From the NCBI GenBank assembly GCA_947561395.2, contig OX387194.1, forward strand, positions 10,836,048 through 10,900,047: 64,000 nt of DNA, written 5' to 3'. Below the pieces are notes generated by a model, which worked only from the letters and a program-made list of their open reading frames with translations, did no database searches and was not told where the DNA came from. Position 1 is the first letter of the stretch. Each line of letters starts with the position of its first letter. A program made the position numbers and the translations under genes. This DNA is from Buxus sempervirens. Lineage: Eukaryota; Streptophyta; Magnoliopsida; Buxales; Buxaceae. This document shows, piece after piece, positions 1 to 12,014 of this stretch.

Positions 1-145
1 TATATGTAATACATGATTCTAGGAGAGATTTAGGATACTGTTATAGACATTTCTTTTCTTTAAATACAGTGTCCAGGTATATTGAATATATGAAAGGAAT
101 TCTTCTTTTGTGTATTAGACTCTTCCATCTTCACGTTTCTTAACA
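1..145 (+). repeat. 3' part of the 5' LTR of a Ty1/copia element
   Basis: The sequence matches the last 145 bases of the LTR at 2678-2950 almost perfectly and ends in TTCTTAACA immediately before a primer-binding site. The LTR start lies to the left of the window, so the left target duplication cannot be read. Confidence 0.9.
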
Positions 146-158
146 TGGTATCAGAGCC
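146..158 (+). other. Primer-binding site (initiator tRNA-Met type)
   Basis: TGGTATCAGAGCC directly follows the LTR end. This is the standard plant copia primer-binding site, complementary to the 3' end of initiator tRNA-Met, where minus-strand reverse transcription starts. Confidence 0.9.
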
Positions 159-198
159 ATCATCCTAAAGCTCTAGACGAGTTCTCCATTGTGATAGC

Positions 199-1017
199 AT
201 GGCTGATAATCGAGATTCTTCTACCCAGTCTTCTTCTTCACAAGTGAGTAATGTTTTTTCTCCTTATTTTATTCACTCATCTGATCATCCTAGTGCTGTT
301 CTAGTCTCTTCTCTTCTTACTGGAGACAATTATTCTACATGGCAAAGAGCTATGAGGATGGCTCTCAATGCCAAGAATAAACTTAGGTTCGTTAATGGCA
401 CTCTCAAGAAACCCACTAATGATGCTTAAGCTGTTCACTTGTGGGAGAGATGCAGTGACATGGTTCTTTCTTGGCTCCTCAACAGTATCGACAAATCTCT
501 CACTGGTAGTCTTATATATTGCAATACACCCCATGAATTGTGGGTTGATCTTGAGGCTCGATTTTCTCAAAGCAAAAATCCGAGGATATTTCGTCTCAAG
601 AGAGACATAGCCACACTCTGACAAGATACTCTTACTCTTGCACAGTTCTACAACAATATTAAACAATATTGGGAAGAACTCAGTGCATTACAACCTCCAC
701 CACATTGCATATGTGGAGCATCCAAGGACTCAGCTAGCCTCCAAGACACTGAACGAGTTTTCCAATTCCTTATGGGATTGAATGAATCTTATGCCCAGAT
801 CAGAAGTCAAATCTTAGCTATGGAGCCTTTACCTGCTGTGAATCGAGTATACTCCATTCTCCACCAAGAAGAAACACAACGTCTTCTCCATCTCCCGTTA
901 CCCACATCAGACATTGCTGCTATGCAAGTTAATCGATCACCAAATCTTCATGTGCGTAAAGTTCAACCCAAAGGAAGAAATAGTCATACTTGTGAACATT
1001 GTGGAAAAACCTGGCTT
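199..1017 (+). pseudogene. Copia gag remnant
   Basis: The ATG at 199 opens a frame typical of plant copia gag: a Ser-rich start, then the LTGDNYSTWQRAM motif of the retrotransposon gag N-terminal domain, the central gag region around 430-900, and the start of a CCHC zinc knuckle (CEHCGKT) near 990-1012. The whole stretch is in one frame but has nonsense codons at 427-429 (TAA) and 619-621 (TGA). The frame then runs into the inverted primer-binding site and LTR at 1012, so the knuckle is cut and protease and integrase are missing. The nucleocapsid product cannot be made as a full protein. Confidence 0.85.
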
Positions 1018-1298
1018 TGATACCATGTTAAGAAACGTGAAGATGGAAGAGTCTAATACACAAAAGAAGAATTCCTGTCATATATTCAATATACCTGTAC
1101 ACTGTATTTAAAGAAAAGAAATGTCTATAACAGTATCCTAAATCTCTCCTAGAATCATGTATTACATATAGAAATATTCTAATTCCTACAACTCTATTTT
1201 GTACAAGGAAACATAGTCCTATAACGTAGTGAGTGAGAATCTTGACAAATTAGGAACATGGTGAGTTTCTAAACTTGAAACATTCTAAAACTGTAATA
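1012..1298 (-). repeat. Inverted LTR with its primer-binding site inside the copia element
   Basis: Positions 1026-1298 are the reverse complement of the 273-bp LTR at 2678-2950, with about two base differences (for example near 1078 and 1152). The inverted copy also carries the primer-binding site (1012-1025 reads TGGCTTTGATACCA, the complement of TGGTATCAAAGCCA). It replaces the rest of gag, protease and integrase. The junction at 1298/1299 joins the outer U3 end of the LTR directly to RT-coding sequence. No short target duplication flanks it, so it is not an ordinary second insertion. Autointegration or template switching during reverse transcription are the likely origins (inference). Confidence 0.88.
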
Positions 1299-2670
1299 TG
1301 GGTTTTCAAAACTAAACTTTGTGCAGATGGATCCATTGAACGGTATAAAGCTCGTCTAGTGGCCAAGGGTTACACCCAAATTGAAGGTCTTGACTATCAT
1401 GATACTTTTGCCCCAGTAGCAAAACTTGTCACCGTTCGTTGTGTTCTGGCTATTGCAGCAGCTCGTCATTGGCATCTTCATCAGTTTAGATGTGCATAAT
1501 GCCTTTCTTCATGGTGAACTCGATGAAGAAGTCTATATGACCCTTCCACCTGGCTATTGTGGTAAGGGGGAGACACGGGTTTGTCGTCTCCACAAGTCTC
1601 TTTATGGGTTAAAACAAGCTTCTCGCAACTGGTATTCTAAAATTTCTGCTATTCTTCTCTCCGCGGGCTTCACCCAATCACAGGCTAATCACTCGCTGTT
1701 TACACGATCTAATGATCAAACTTTTACTACTATTCTTGTCTATGTGGATGATATTTTGTTGACAAGAAACGATCTTCATACTCTTACTACTGTGAAAGCC
1801 TTCTTAGCTGATCGTTTCAAGATCAAGGACCTTGGTTCTCTTAAATATTTCCTTGGGCTGGAGATTGCTCGTTCACCTTCTGGTATTGTTCTCAACCAAC
1901 GAAAGTATACTCTAGATATTCTTTCTGATGCAGGTACTTTGGGTTCTCGTCCTTTTTTTCCCATGGAGCAGAATTTGAGGTTAACACCTCATGATGGCGA
2001 ACTCCTCTCAGATCCTAGTATCTATCGGCGTCTTGTTGGTCGCCTCATTTACTTAACTATCACACGACCTGATATTGTTTTCTCTGTTAATATTCTCAGT
2101 CAGTTCATGCATCAACCCTGTCAACCGCACTATCAAGCAGCTCTTCGAGTTCTTCGCTATCTCAAGTCTTCACCTGGTCATGGTATATTCCTTTCTTCCA
2201 CATGCAATTTTCTGGTCTCAGCATATTCAGACTCTAATTGGGCGAGTTGTCCCACCACTCGCCGCTCCACTACTGGTTTCTTTATCAAGCTTGGTGACAG
2301 TCCTATATCCTGGCGCACTAAGAAACAATCCGTTGTTTCTCGTTCCTCCGCTGAAGCAGAATATCTTGCAATGGCATCTACCACTTGTGAATTAGTTTGG
2401 TTAAAACTCCTACTTCATGACTTGGCTGTTCCTCATCCTCAACCGATGCTTCTTCATTGTGATAATCAAGCTGCACTTCACATCACCCACAATCCTGTGT
2501 TTCATGAACGCACCAAGCACATCGAGATTGATTGTCACTTGGTTCGAGAAAAATTCCGAACTCATCTAATATCTCCGCTCCATGTTCCTAGCACACATCA
2601 ACTTGGTCGTGAGTCTTTTCATCATTTTGTTCGCAAGTTGGGCATTACGGATCTTCATGCTCCAACTTGA
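1299..2670 (+). pseudogene. Copia pol remnant: reverse transcriptase and RNase H
   Basis: The coding sequence begins abruptly after the inverted LTR with the RT motif around [10 protein letters not shown] and [10 protein letters not shown] single extra T near 1486 shifts the frame, and the second frame runs to the stop at 2668-2670. It shows LHKSLYGLKQASRNW, the RT catalytic YVDD box (about 1740), the copia motif YLTITRPDI and a C-terminal RNase H with the SRSSAEAEY motif and conserved acidic residues. Protease and integrase are absent, so the copy is non-autonomous. Apart from the frameshift the second half is open for about 390 codons, which agrees with a recent insertion. Confidence 0.92.
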
Positions 2671-2677
2671 GGGGGAG
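2671..2677 (+). other. Polypurine tract
   Basis: GGGGGAG lies directly before the 3' LTR and just after the pol stop codon, the normal place for the plus-strand primer of a copia element. Confidence 0.8.
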
Positions 2678-2950
2678 TATTACAGTTTTAGAATGTTTCA
2701 AGTTTAGAAACTCACCATGTTCCTAATTTGTCAAGATTCTCACTCACTACGTTATAGGACTATGTTTCCTTGTACAAAATAGAGTTGTAGGAATTAGAAT
2801 ATTTCTATATGTAATACATGATTCTATGAGAGATTTAGGATACTGTTATAGACATTTCTTTTCTTTAAATACAGTGTACAGGTATATTGAATATATGAAA
2901 GGAATTCTTCTTTTGTGTATTAGACTCTTCCATCTTCACGTTTCTTAACA
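2678..2950 (+). repeat. 3' LTR of the copia element (273 bp)
   Basis: The LTR starts TATTACAG (a G-to-A change from the usual TGTTACAG) and ends CTTAACA. It differs from the partial 5' LTR and from the inverted LTR by only one or two bases each, which means recent insertion. A TTTAAATA box near 2862-2870 is the likely promoter element. Unrelated sequence starts at 2951. Confidence 0.9.
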
Positions 2951-4576
2951 CAACCACTATCACCACCCCACCCCACCCAAGAAAACCCAACGAAGACACC
3001 CCAGCGCCCCACCATACTGCACTCACCACACTGTCCAACAACTCCAATCAAAATTTGAACAAACAAAGACATCACCTCAAATCACCTTCTTGGTGCTCCA
3101 TATGTTGGAAGTTTCCCCACTCTATTTAACGCAACTGCTTGTGATCAACAAACATGATGTTCTAGATCATCAGGTACATCCATAAGACCAACAAACATAA
3201 GAGCCCCAACAAAGAACTCCTACCTTCTATTTTTATACAAGAGAATGAAATTTATGGAGGGCAAAATGTATGATGAGTTAAAAAATTGGAATAGAAACAT
3301 CAGGTACAAGAATGAAATACTAAAATCCCGTCTGCGTGCCAGGCAGGCAGTGCCTGAGAATGATGTACCACAAAAGAAAAAATAACAAATAAATAAATAA
3401 CAAAAGTAGATAGAAACATAAGGTACAAGAATGAAATGCATCAAATATAGATTGATGTTTCTGGACTTGCCAAGATAACTCTACTCCATTTTCATCTAGA
3501 GTAAACCATAAAATTGCTCAAAATAACGAGCTTCAACCAGCAAAGTGCTCTTTCCTTCTCAGAACCTCTGCCAATTATGTCCAGTCCATCCACAACTGAG
3601 TTCCACAAACCATTTCTTCTTATTAGTAAAAAACCTACCATGGTTCATTTAACCCATGGAAACAACTAAATCAGGAGAAAAAGTTACCCAACAAATGGCT
3701 TAGCCATACCACCAATAAAATCGCCTTTAACAGATAATGAGACTCTTTTCGACGTTCGGAGTTTTCTATTACTCATGAATGGAGATTTCGTTTCAGACAA
3801 GTTCCCCTCAGGCATACCCCATACTTTATTTTATATTTAAGAATTAAGATCACTACAACTTTCAGTTTAGACATACTCTTTAATAAATCCACCTTAAAAT
3901 ACAATGAAATCATCTTTGAAATAGTGAACATTGGATTGCTCATGTATGGAATTTTCCTCACAAGCAAGCTCCCTTGTTAATACCTTCCCTCATAAATCCA
4001 GATGATCTACACTTAGAGAACCAGACGTAGAAATTTTTGAGCTGGAGTGCAATCCATAATAATTTAGTGTAAATACCTCTTCGACATACCACTATGATTC
4101 AAAGCTCATCAAAGAATGTCTCTTTTCCCTTCTTAGGCTTGAACTCATTATCTATCACACTAGCTTTATCTAAAGGCCCAAAATTTTGATCCATCTCTTC
4201 AGTTTCTAAAGGACTACCCTGCTGTCCCATATACTCATCCATATACTCCTCCAAAAACAAAGACAGCTGTCCCAATAATTGAATTTTTATGTACTGGGCG
4301 ATAGAGCAGACATCGCTGCCACCCATCCATAAAAAGCTCTGACCTTTAAACTCACACATTTTTGTTCTCATTTTTGGAACACCTTTTAAAACTTTCAGCC
4401 ATCTTTCTCCATTTTTAAATCCAACCTCCAGCCCTTGGTCAAACATGCTCCATTCTAGTTTCAGAAATTATCTACCTACTTCTCTCTTGGAATCTTGGTA
4501 GTTAATGGTACATGGTGCCATTTCCAAATATCTGTGGGCAAAGCCATGATTTCCTTTTCGTCCCCTTGGATCCCTT
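2951..4576 (-). repeat. Unknown dispersed repeat, copy 1, with exon-like open stretches
   Basis: This block is repeated in diverged form at 4577-5519 and 8837-9200. On the minus strand it holds open stretches that look like parts of a protein: 4099-4446 (115 codons, Glu-rich C-terminal half, ending in a stop), one near 3630-3800 and one near 3500-3620. I do not recognise a family. It may be an old gene-bearing repeat or the 5' part of a LINE. The second copy has frameshifts in the same stretches, so neither is likely functional. The copia element abuts its left edge. Confidence 0.5.
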
Positions 4577-5506
4577 CTAACAACACCCCCCAAACCAAAA
4601 AAATTCATCACATACCCCACCCAACCACCAACAATATCTCTGCCTGCCTCCCCAACCCAACCAAAAAACTAATGAAGACACACCAGAAACCCCCTGTACT
4701 ATCACTTCCCACTCTGCCATGTTTATACACCAAGTAACAATAACTCCAAAGTAGTAACATCCAACAAGTCCTATCATATTTTAACAAATGAGACATCACC
4801 TAAAATCGCCTTCTTAGTACCCATATGTTGGAATTTTCCCCACTCTATTGAAAGCAATTATTTGTGACCACCTTATCCAATTAATCAGGCTCATCCTTAA
4901 GACCATGACCAACAGACATAAGAGCCTCGTCACACAGCTTCCACCTTCTATTTATTTCTATAAAAGAAAAAGAAATTTATGGGGGAAGGACAAAATATAT
5001 AATAATATAATAAGTAATATAAGTGGAAGAGAGACATAAGGTACAAGAATGAGATACATCTAAGATAGAATAATGTTCTGGCCTTGCCAAGATAACTCAA
5101 TTTTCATCTAGAGTAAATCGTAAAGTTGCTCAAAATAACGAGCTTCAAAAGTTCTACTTCCTTCTCAGAACCGCTGCCAATTATGTCTAGTCCATCCACG
5201 ATTGCGAATTTCTCAAACCATTTCTTTTTATTGGAGAAAAAACAGAACGTGGTTCATTTAACCCGTAGCAACAAGTAAATTAAGAGATAAAGTTACCCAA
5301 CAATGGCTTACCCATACTGCCAACAAAATCGCCTTTTAACGGATAAAGTAACTCTTTTCAATATTGGGAGTTTTCTATAACTCATGAATGGAGATTTCCT
5401 CTCAGACGAGCTCTCCTCAAGCAAACCTCATACCACATGTTATATTTAAGATGACTAATACTTTCACTTTACACATACTCTTTGATGAAATCCCCCTTAA
5501 AATATG
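4577..5506. repeat. Unknown repeat, copy 2, first segment
   Basis: Diverged direct copy of 2951-3915. Shared landmarks include the CCCCACTCTATT stretch (about 3117 and 4838) and the AAACTCC/CTCATGAATGGAGATTTC stretch (about 3770 and 5385). It is interrupted by the L1 element at 5520-8836 and resumes at 8837. Confidence 0.6.
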
Positions 5507-5519
5507 ATGAGATAATCTT
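5507..5519. repeat. Target-site duplication of L1 element, left copy
   Basis: ATGAGATAATCTT here is matched by ATGAGATCATCTT at 8837-8849 (12 of 13 identical). The pair brackets the L1 element and explains why repeat copy 2 is split. Confidence 0.7.
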
Positions 5520-8500
5520 CTTCTTTTTTCCCCACTAATCAAATGATATATATTATATAACTTAGAAAAGGAGATCAACACATAAAATAAAAATTTTATT
5601 TTATGTTTTTATTTTAATAAAAATATAAAAAATATTAAAAAAAACACATAAAATAATAAGTACACATACTGTGTACCGAAGAAAAAGTCTAAAAATCCAG
5701 ACCAATCTAAGGCAGAGTATACAATCACTAAACCTACACCCTTTCCAATTCGGAAAACCTGTTACACTCCAGGAAATCATCTAGGAGGATATTCACCATC
5801 GTAGGTTGTGCCGACAGCCAGCTATGCATTAACCTTAAAATTTCTTTTTCCAAAACACTTCCAATTCCTCAATAAATTTTTAGAGGTTCTTCAATTCCTT
5901 TCCCTCCATACCACCCAAGAAATGGCTGCAGGAGTGATCTTCCATATCAGAAGATCCCTACAAGACCTTTCTTTCATCCTCCCCCGTGCCTCCAGCACCT
6001 TTCCAAAATTTTCTGGCTGCACCCAAGATGTTTCCAGTCTTGCATGGATTATGTTCCACAGTCTACAAGCTCCTTTACAGTGCACAAGTGAATGTTCTAC
6101 TTCCACTTCTACGGATTCTTCCTCCTCTTTACAGATGATACATCTGTTTGGAATTTGACATCCTCTATTTTTCAGATGATTCAATTAGAATTTTATCTAA
6201 CGCATAGAGGAACTTGTAAGTCTTTCGTAATGATTTTCAGACCATCCTATGGTTGCTCAAGGATCCTTTGATACATAGGAAAAATGCCACCTTACTTGGA
6301 ATAAGGTTTGTCAAAATCACTCTAGACGCCTGAAAGGCTGAAACTTTGAACCCATAGAACTCGATGCATGAAAGGCAGATTTCACCGAAAAATTTCCTGA
6401 TCTCCCCTTTGACCACAATCTAATATCTCTCTCTTGACCCACCTGGATGTTATAAACCTCTTGCATCAATTCTTCATACTTAACCAGCTCCTAATCAAAC
6501 AAATTTCTCCTTAGCTCTATGTTCCACACATTACCGGCAATGGTATTAGCAGCATAATCACTAACAAAAGCAAGTTGATCTATACAGATACTGAACATAG
6601 TAGGGTATCTATCTTTTAGCTTTAATTTCCACACCAAGTGTCTTCCCCAAAACGAATCTTAGCACCATTACCAGCTAGGAATCTGCAATCCTCCTCCACC
6701 GAACACACTAATTTTGCAATAAATCTCCATAGACCAACCCCAACGAGTAGTTTGATTTACAAGGAAACCAGCCACCGAAAAAAGATCCATACTTTTGATA
6801 GATCACCTTTCTCCAAAGACTGTTCTGTTCACTTCCAAATCTCCAAATCCACTTCTGAAGAAGGGCCTTATTAAATAAATTCAGTAGTCTCAGTCCAAGA
6901 CCCCCTTCCTCTTTTAACTTACAGATAGAATTTCAGCTTACCAAATTATATTTAGCTTCTCCACCGGGACCTTCCCACAAAAACTTCCTCTAGATCTGTT
7001 TCAACCTCTTGGCAACAGAAATGGTAGACTTGCTAACACGCTTTCCACCAAAATCAGCTTGGCCCCTTTAGATAACACACTGCTCTTCTATAATGACAGT
7101 TTCAACTCCATTCTTTCCACAATTGGATTCCACACAAAGGTTTTCTTATAACTCACTCCCAAAGGTATCCCAAGGTATATCGTAGTGAATTCGCCTACAT
7201 TACACCCTAAACCTTGTCCTAGATGGAAAACAGTCTCATCCTTTGCAAAGATGAGTGCTTCAGATTCCCCCAGAGAAATTAAATTGTTGCCAATGTAGCC
7301 CAACTTGCGGAACACTTCCACCTACCACAGGAGATGAGAGTGAGATCTCCATATGAAGTTCCAACCCTCCCTCAACATTTTGCTCTGTCTTGAGGCTTCT
7401 CATCATTACTTGGAATAAATTATTTTTCCTTATCAGCGACTGCTTCCCCCCAACCTTCACTTCTCTAAATCTTGCACTGAGTTTGCAAGCTTTGGCGCAT
7501 GATCTGGCAAGAGGACTACCACTTGGCATCTTCTTAAACTAACTTTCTCCCAACCCAAGTAAAATATACTACCACACTTTCTTACTCCGACTTGCAAGAA
7601 AGAACAGGGACCTTTGCCAACCTTGCTTTGGGATAAAAGATATTTATAACACTAGAACACTAGAACACGCCAATTCGACTTAACTTCAGCAATGTACTTT
7701 CCCTGCTTTCCCTATATGGAACCAACAGCTCCTCGAAGATGAGAGTATCGATGCACCATTTGGATGGTATTCCGAAGCAATGGTATGACTTCATTTGAAA
7801 AAGATATCCAACTCGTGTACCTCCCTACCATCTCAGTTATTCTAAGGTGCGAACGATCTCCATCACCTCCGCCTTCAAACGAGAAAAATTTCCTCTCAAC
7901 CATTGCAATATACCTGTTTGAAGGCTTATTGATGCAAAAAATGCCTTTCCTTTCCTATTTTCCCCCAGATCTCTTGAAGATAGCACCTTCAAGCACACAA
8001 CATCAGCTTAGGATCTTATGGATGACATCAACCATGAGGATTTTATGGAAAGTTTATCCTTTCTAGCCTAGCTAACCATGGGATGTGGAAAGGTTTTGTC
8101 TTTTCTAGGGCTGTTTTGAGCTATAATCCTTTGGTACTCTGTGTACTCAAATCTGTATTTAGATTCTCTATTATTAATACATTGCTACTATTTACTGATC
8201 AAAAAAAAAACATCAGCTTAGGATCTACCATCATCAACCAAGCTTCGAGACCCACCTTGGTTACCAACACAGAAGTTACTCTCCTTTTCTTCATCTAACA
8301 CTACCTTACTGATACTACTTTTTCTCAGGACTTCCTCTTCCATCTCAGATCCGAATATGTAAGTAACGTCGTTGCAGACACTCAACTTCACGACCAAACC
8401 AGAAGATAGCAAAAACTCAGGTGCAAATGACTCTTGTTTTAATTTCCGATGGATAAAACTCTCCAGCTGTCGTAGACAAACGCCCATGACTCTCGCTGTC

Positions 8501-8836
8501 GTCACTCGCCGATGTCACTCTCAGGCTTCACTAACCACCTTCACTCGCATTCATCAAAGCACACTAGCCAGACACAGTCACAAACGATGCCGCTGACCAA
8601 CCATTACCAAACTACTCTTATGATGCCTTCCAGCCTTCGTAGCTCGCCAAATGTTGCAAACAATGGTTGTCTACGCAGACCTCATTTCACTCGTAGACGA
8701 TCAACGCTCGTCACCACTCGTCACCGTCAGTCGCTTGCCGTCAATACTTGTCGCCATCGTTTATCTTCAATGTTCCACATGCGTCGCCACTAGATGCCTT
8801 TATCGCTCATTGCCGACGTTACTCACCAGCTTCACA
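5520..8836 (-). mobile_element. L1-type LINE, internally deleted, minus strand
   Basis: A 3.3-kb non-LTR retrotransposon bracketed by a 13-bp target duplication. The 3' A-tail shows as the T-rich run at about 5521-5535 on the plus strand. Going 5' to 3' on the minus strand there is a CpG-rich leader (about 8836-8490), an ORF1-like start near 8487, an ORF1-type domain at 7712-7903 (FEGGGDGDRSHLRI motif), part of the reverse transcriptase at 7088-7321 (TTIYLGIPLGV), and the RT zinc-binding domain at 5891-6184 (CIICKEEEE, then CKGACRLW). Frames are broken many times. It is shorter than the usual 5-7 kb, so central RT sequence is deleted. A second LINE tail (8017-8210) is inserted in it. Confidence 0.8.
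8001..8226 (+). mobile_element. 5'-truncated LINE tail with 16-bp target duplication
   Basis: CATCAGCTTAGGATCT occurs at 8001-8016 and again at 8211-8226. Between them lies a 194-bp segment (8017-8210) ending TTTACTGATC followed by ten A residues. This is the 3' end of a plant L1 inserted in plus orientation into the older minus-strand L1. The perfect duplication implies a younger insertion. Confidence 0.88.
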
Positions 8837-9200
8837 ATGAGATCATCTTTGAACTAGGATTCTTATATTGCCCATGTATGGAATTTTTCTCCAGTTGATC
8901 TATACTTGAGATCCAAACATACAATTCTTGAGCGGGAGTACAATCGTAATAATTTAGCTTACCTACCTCCTTATCACACCACTATGATGCAAAGCATGTC
9001 TATTTACCCTTCTTGGGCTTGACCTCACTATCTCTCACACTAGCTTTATTTTAAGGCCCCAAAATTTTGATCCATCTTTTCAGTTTCTATAGGGCTACCT
9101 TACCGTCCTATATATTCATCCATATACTCTACCAAAAATAAAGACAGAGGTCCCAAGAATTGAATTTTTATGCACTGGCTGATAGAGCAGACATTGCTGC
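8837..9200. repeat. Unknown repeat, copy 2, second segment
   Basis: Continues the match to copy 1 (about 3905-4325) after the L1 insertion, sharing the stretches around CTCATGTATGGAATTTT, GCCCCAAAATTTTGATCC and GATAGAGCAGACATTGCTGCC. Similarity ends near 9200. From 9200 to 9755 I see no recognisable gene or element. Confidence 0.6.
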
Positions 9201-9755
9201 CACCCATCTATCACAATCTCCCACCTTTGAACATGTCATCAATGCCAGCCTTCCAACTCTAAAACCCTGCTTCCCATCTTCAAAGGGCATCTGGTTTCTT
9301 GAAACTGCTAACTAAGGTATCAACATTTTCTCCCATCAAATAGGGCACCTATGATGCCCGCATATAACAGTAACAACAATGTCCTAGCCATAAGAAGTTC
9401 AAGCTACTTTAGTCTTTTTGCCCAAATCCTGATGTATTGAAGCCTCCTCTGTACATCAACTGCTAATTAACTCCAATGTAGCCACCACAGTGTTCCCAGC
9501 TTATTTTGAAAATTTTCCTCATACCAACTATTTAGTGTAACACCCTAAAGTCACACTCACAAGCAATTTTCCTTTATAAACTCTAATGAACACCCCACTA
9601 TATTATTCACAGTGTCTACAATCCAAAGCCTTCAAAGGCAATAGATCTTCAAAGACTCTTCCCAACAATCTGATGGCCCCCAAAATCAAGTGGATAGAGA
9701 AAAGAACAGTATTGGTTGAGATCTTTTTATTTGAAGTTTTCCAATAAACATTTTT

Positions 9756-10430
9756 TCCATTTTTTTTAAATAATTAAAAGAGATGACATTATTAAAAGCA
9801 GGATGGAGAAGTCACAGGGATGTAGAACAGAATGGAGCCTGATCTATACCAGACAGATCCTTACGCTAACAATAAGAAGAAAAATATCATAAAGCATCCC
9901 CACAAAAACTACCGTCTCCAGTCCTTCCTGTGAAGGAAGCCTCAAATACAAATCCCCCCTGAGACACCAAACTTTGCTAACCTATCAGCCAAATCATTTG
10001 CTGATCTGGCACTTGATTGAATGAAGCAAGCATTCAACATTAATTCCAGGAACTTGGCCAGCCTTATGAGATAGGTCAACTTCCACATGCCAAAGGCCCT
10101 ACCAGCAGCATCCATTGAATGGCAGATGATGCATCTCATTCTACCATAAGAAACCTGAACCCTTCAGACTACACTAATTTAAGACATGTCCCAAGAATTC
10201 AGCAGTCACTGAATCACCCTCTGCTGAGGGCAAGCGCTAGATCAGGGCTATCCCAAATGATTTATAAACGCAACCCCAATGCCTGATCGACCAGGATTGC
10301 CCAGCAAACAACACATCAATGTTCAGTTTGATTGATCCTTTTCCAATTTGGAAATCACTGACATCTCTGGGATATCCCTTATTGAATTTTCCCAAGAGAT
10401 ACGTTATGTTGATATCCATTTCTCTCTTCC
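9756..10430 (-). pseudogene. L1 LINE fragment: RNase H domain and 3' tail
   Basis: On the minus strand, 10419-10237 encodes an RNase H start (GSIKLNIDVLFAG, where functional copies have D-G-S/T), and 10139-9942 encodes the C-terminal part (SARSANDLADRLAKFG). Nonsense codons break it between. The T-rich run at 9766-9778 on the plus strand is the A-tail. This LINE differs from those at 5520 and 12031 in keeping an RNase H. Sequence to about 11000 may be its upstream RT linker but is too decayed to assign. Confidence 0.72.
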
Positions 10431-11564
10431 TATCCCTCTATCCCTCTATACCCACAAATGGGGACGACTCTAATCTGGTAGCTTCAACTTGCAGCGAGTC
10501 ATTTCCATTTCTTATTTTCCTATAACCAACTTGATTCAGATGCTCCATTAATGTAGACATAAATTTTGTAATTTGGAGGACAAACTCCTAATCCCTAGAA
10601 CAATGTTTTTGAGAAGTCCTTATCCATCCACCTCTCTATAACACAAAACAAAGGAACCGAAAACAGTTTCCCAACGCACTCTTTTGAAGCCTCAATAAAT
10701 AACCTCCACCACTTCTGCATTTTTTGGGAATAAATGAGTTTTCACCATGATGCAATAACCCCAAGTTTCCTCATATAGCACTTCCCATAATAGCATCAAA
10801 GCTAACATGCCCTTTAGTGCAATCCATTACTCTAAATTTCCAATGACCCCACAAGAGTTTTCCTTCAACTTAATGAATTCATAAATCCTCTAATCAATGG
10901 ATGAAAACCTTCTCTCCAGCCCCTCTAAGGAAAGCCATTACCCCAACCTCCTAACAAAATTCCCTTCCCTTCCACAATGTACTATGGTTAGTTTTTCTCC
11001 AACTTCACAAAAACATGTACAAACATATGTCCCTTCAGTATTTGATCATCATTTTAGCTAAGATAAAAGCAACATGGTGGGGTGATTACCTATTTAGAGG
11101 GAACAAATTCACACCCACCAAAAGCACATGGGCAAACTTATTTGCTTACTTGTTGATCTCGAGATATTTGATCACATTGCCATAGAAAGTAAAATCACGA
11201 GAAAAAGTTTTCAAGCCAACTGCCTCGTTAATTTTTAACACTGAATGTTTAAACAAAAAAAAATGACCTCTATGGCTTTAGGACAGGGCAGTTTATGAAG
11301 AAACGTCACAGTGGCTAAATATAGAAGTGATTTGGGTGATAAGGACCCAAGTGCTTGTCCAAATCCAATTCAATGACTGGAGTCTTTCGGATCAATTCCT
11401 AAGAGGAATTCAATTATACTCGTGATGAATCAAGATTCTCCTATCTTCACTTGTATCTATTGAGGTGGAATTTTTTATAATAATGAGGGTTCTTAGTTCA
11501 AGTCACCTTTTCATCCACAGTTTTAGTAATCAGTTAAGGTTCTCTTCCAAGCTTATACGGAATA
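10431..11564. other. Gene-free stretch, decayed LINE-like or unassigned
   Basis: The part up to about 11000 reads on the minus strand like degraded LINE coding sequence without clear motifs. From 11000 to 11564 I see nothing recognisable. Confidence 0.4.
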
Positions 11565-12014
11565 TTTTTTTTTATCGGTAAATATGATTCATTAATTAAG
11601 ATATTATATCAAGTACATAGTACACAAACTGTGTACCCAAGACAAATACAACAGCAGCAAAAAAAAATCTAGAAGAAATGGTGATTAAGATACCACCAGG
11701 CGCCATCTCCTAACATCCTCCTATGTCTGAAAACATGATACATTAAATGAAGTTTTCTAGAGACACATTCACCATCATAGGACTCTTCACCAACCATCTA
11801 TACATTAGTCTCAGTAAGCCCAAGCCAAAAATGTGAATTCCCTTTCCAAGTCCCTGAAAATTCTGAGATTTCTTTCACCTCAAATCACTCAAGAGATAGC
11901 TGTTTGTGTTATGTTCCATATCATATCCCAAATTGTTTTTCTATCCTTCTACCCCCATGCTTCCATTACCGGTCTAAAATCACCAAGCTAATGTGGAATT
12001 CCCCCCATCCAAAT
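11565..12014 (-). mobile_element. Older L1 3' fragment
   Basis: A T-run at 11565-11573 followed by ATCGGTAAAT is the reverse complement of a plant L1 3' end. The stretch around 11880-11990 is a diverged match to the zinc-binding region seen at 5930-6010. The fragment is cut at 12014 by the younger L1 insertion. Confidence 0.65.

Noticed and set aside
2951..3100. C-rich stretch as a coding exon
   Set aside because: Low-complexity CCACCCC sequence shared with the second repeat copy, no frame conserved.
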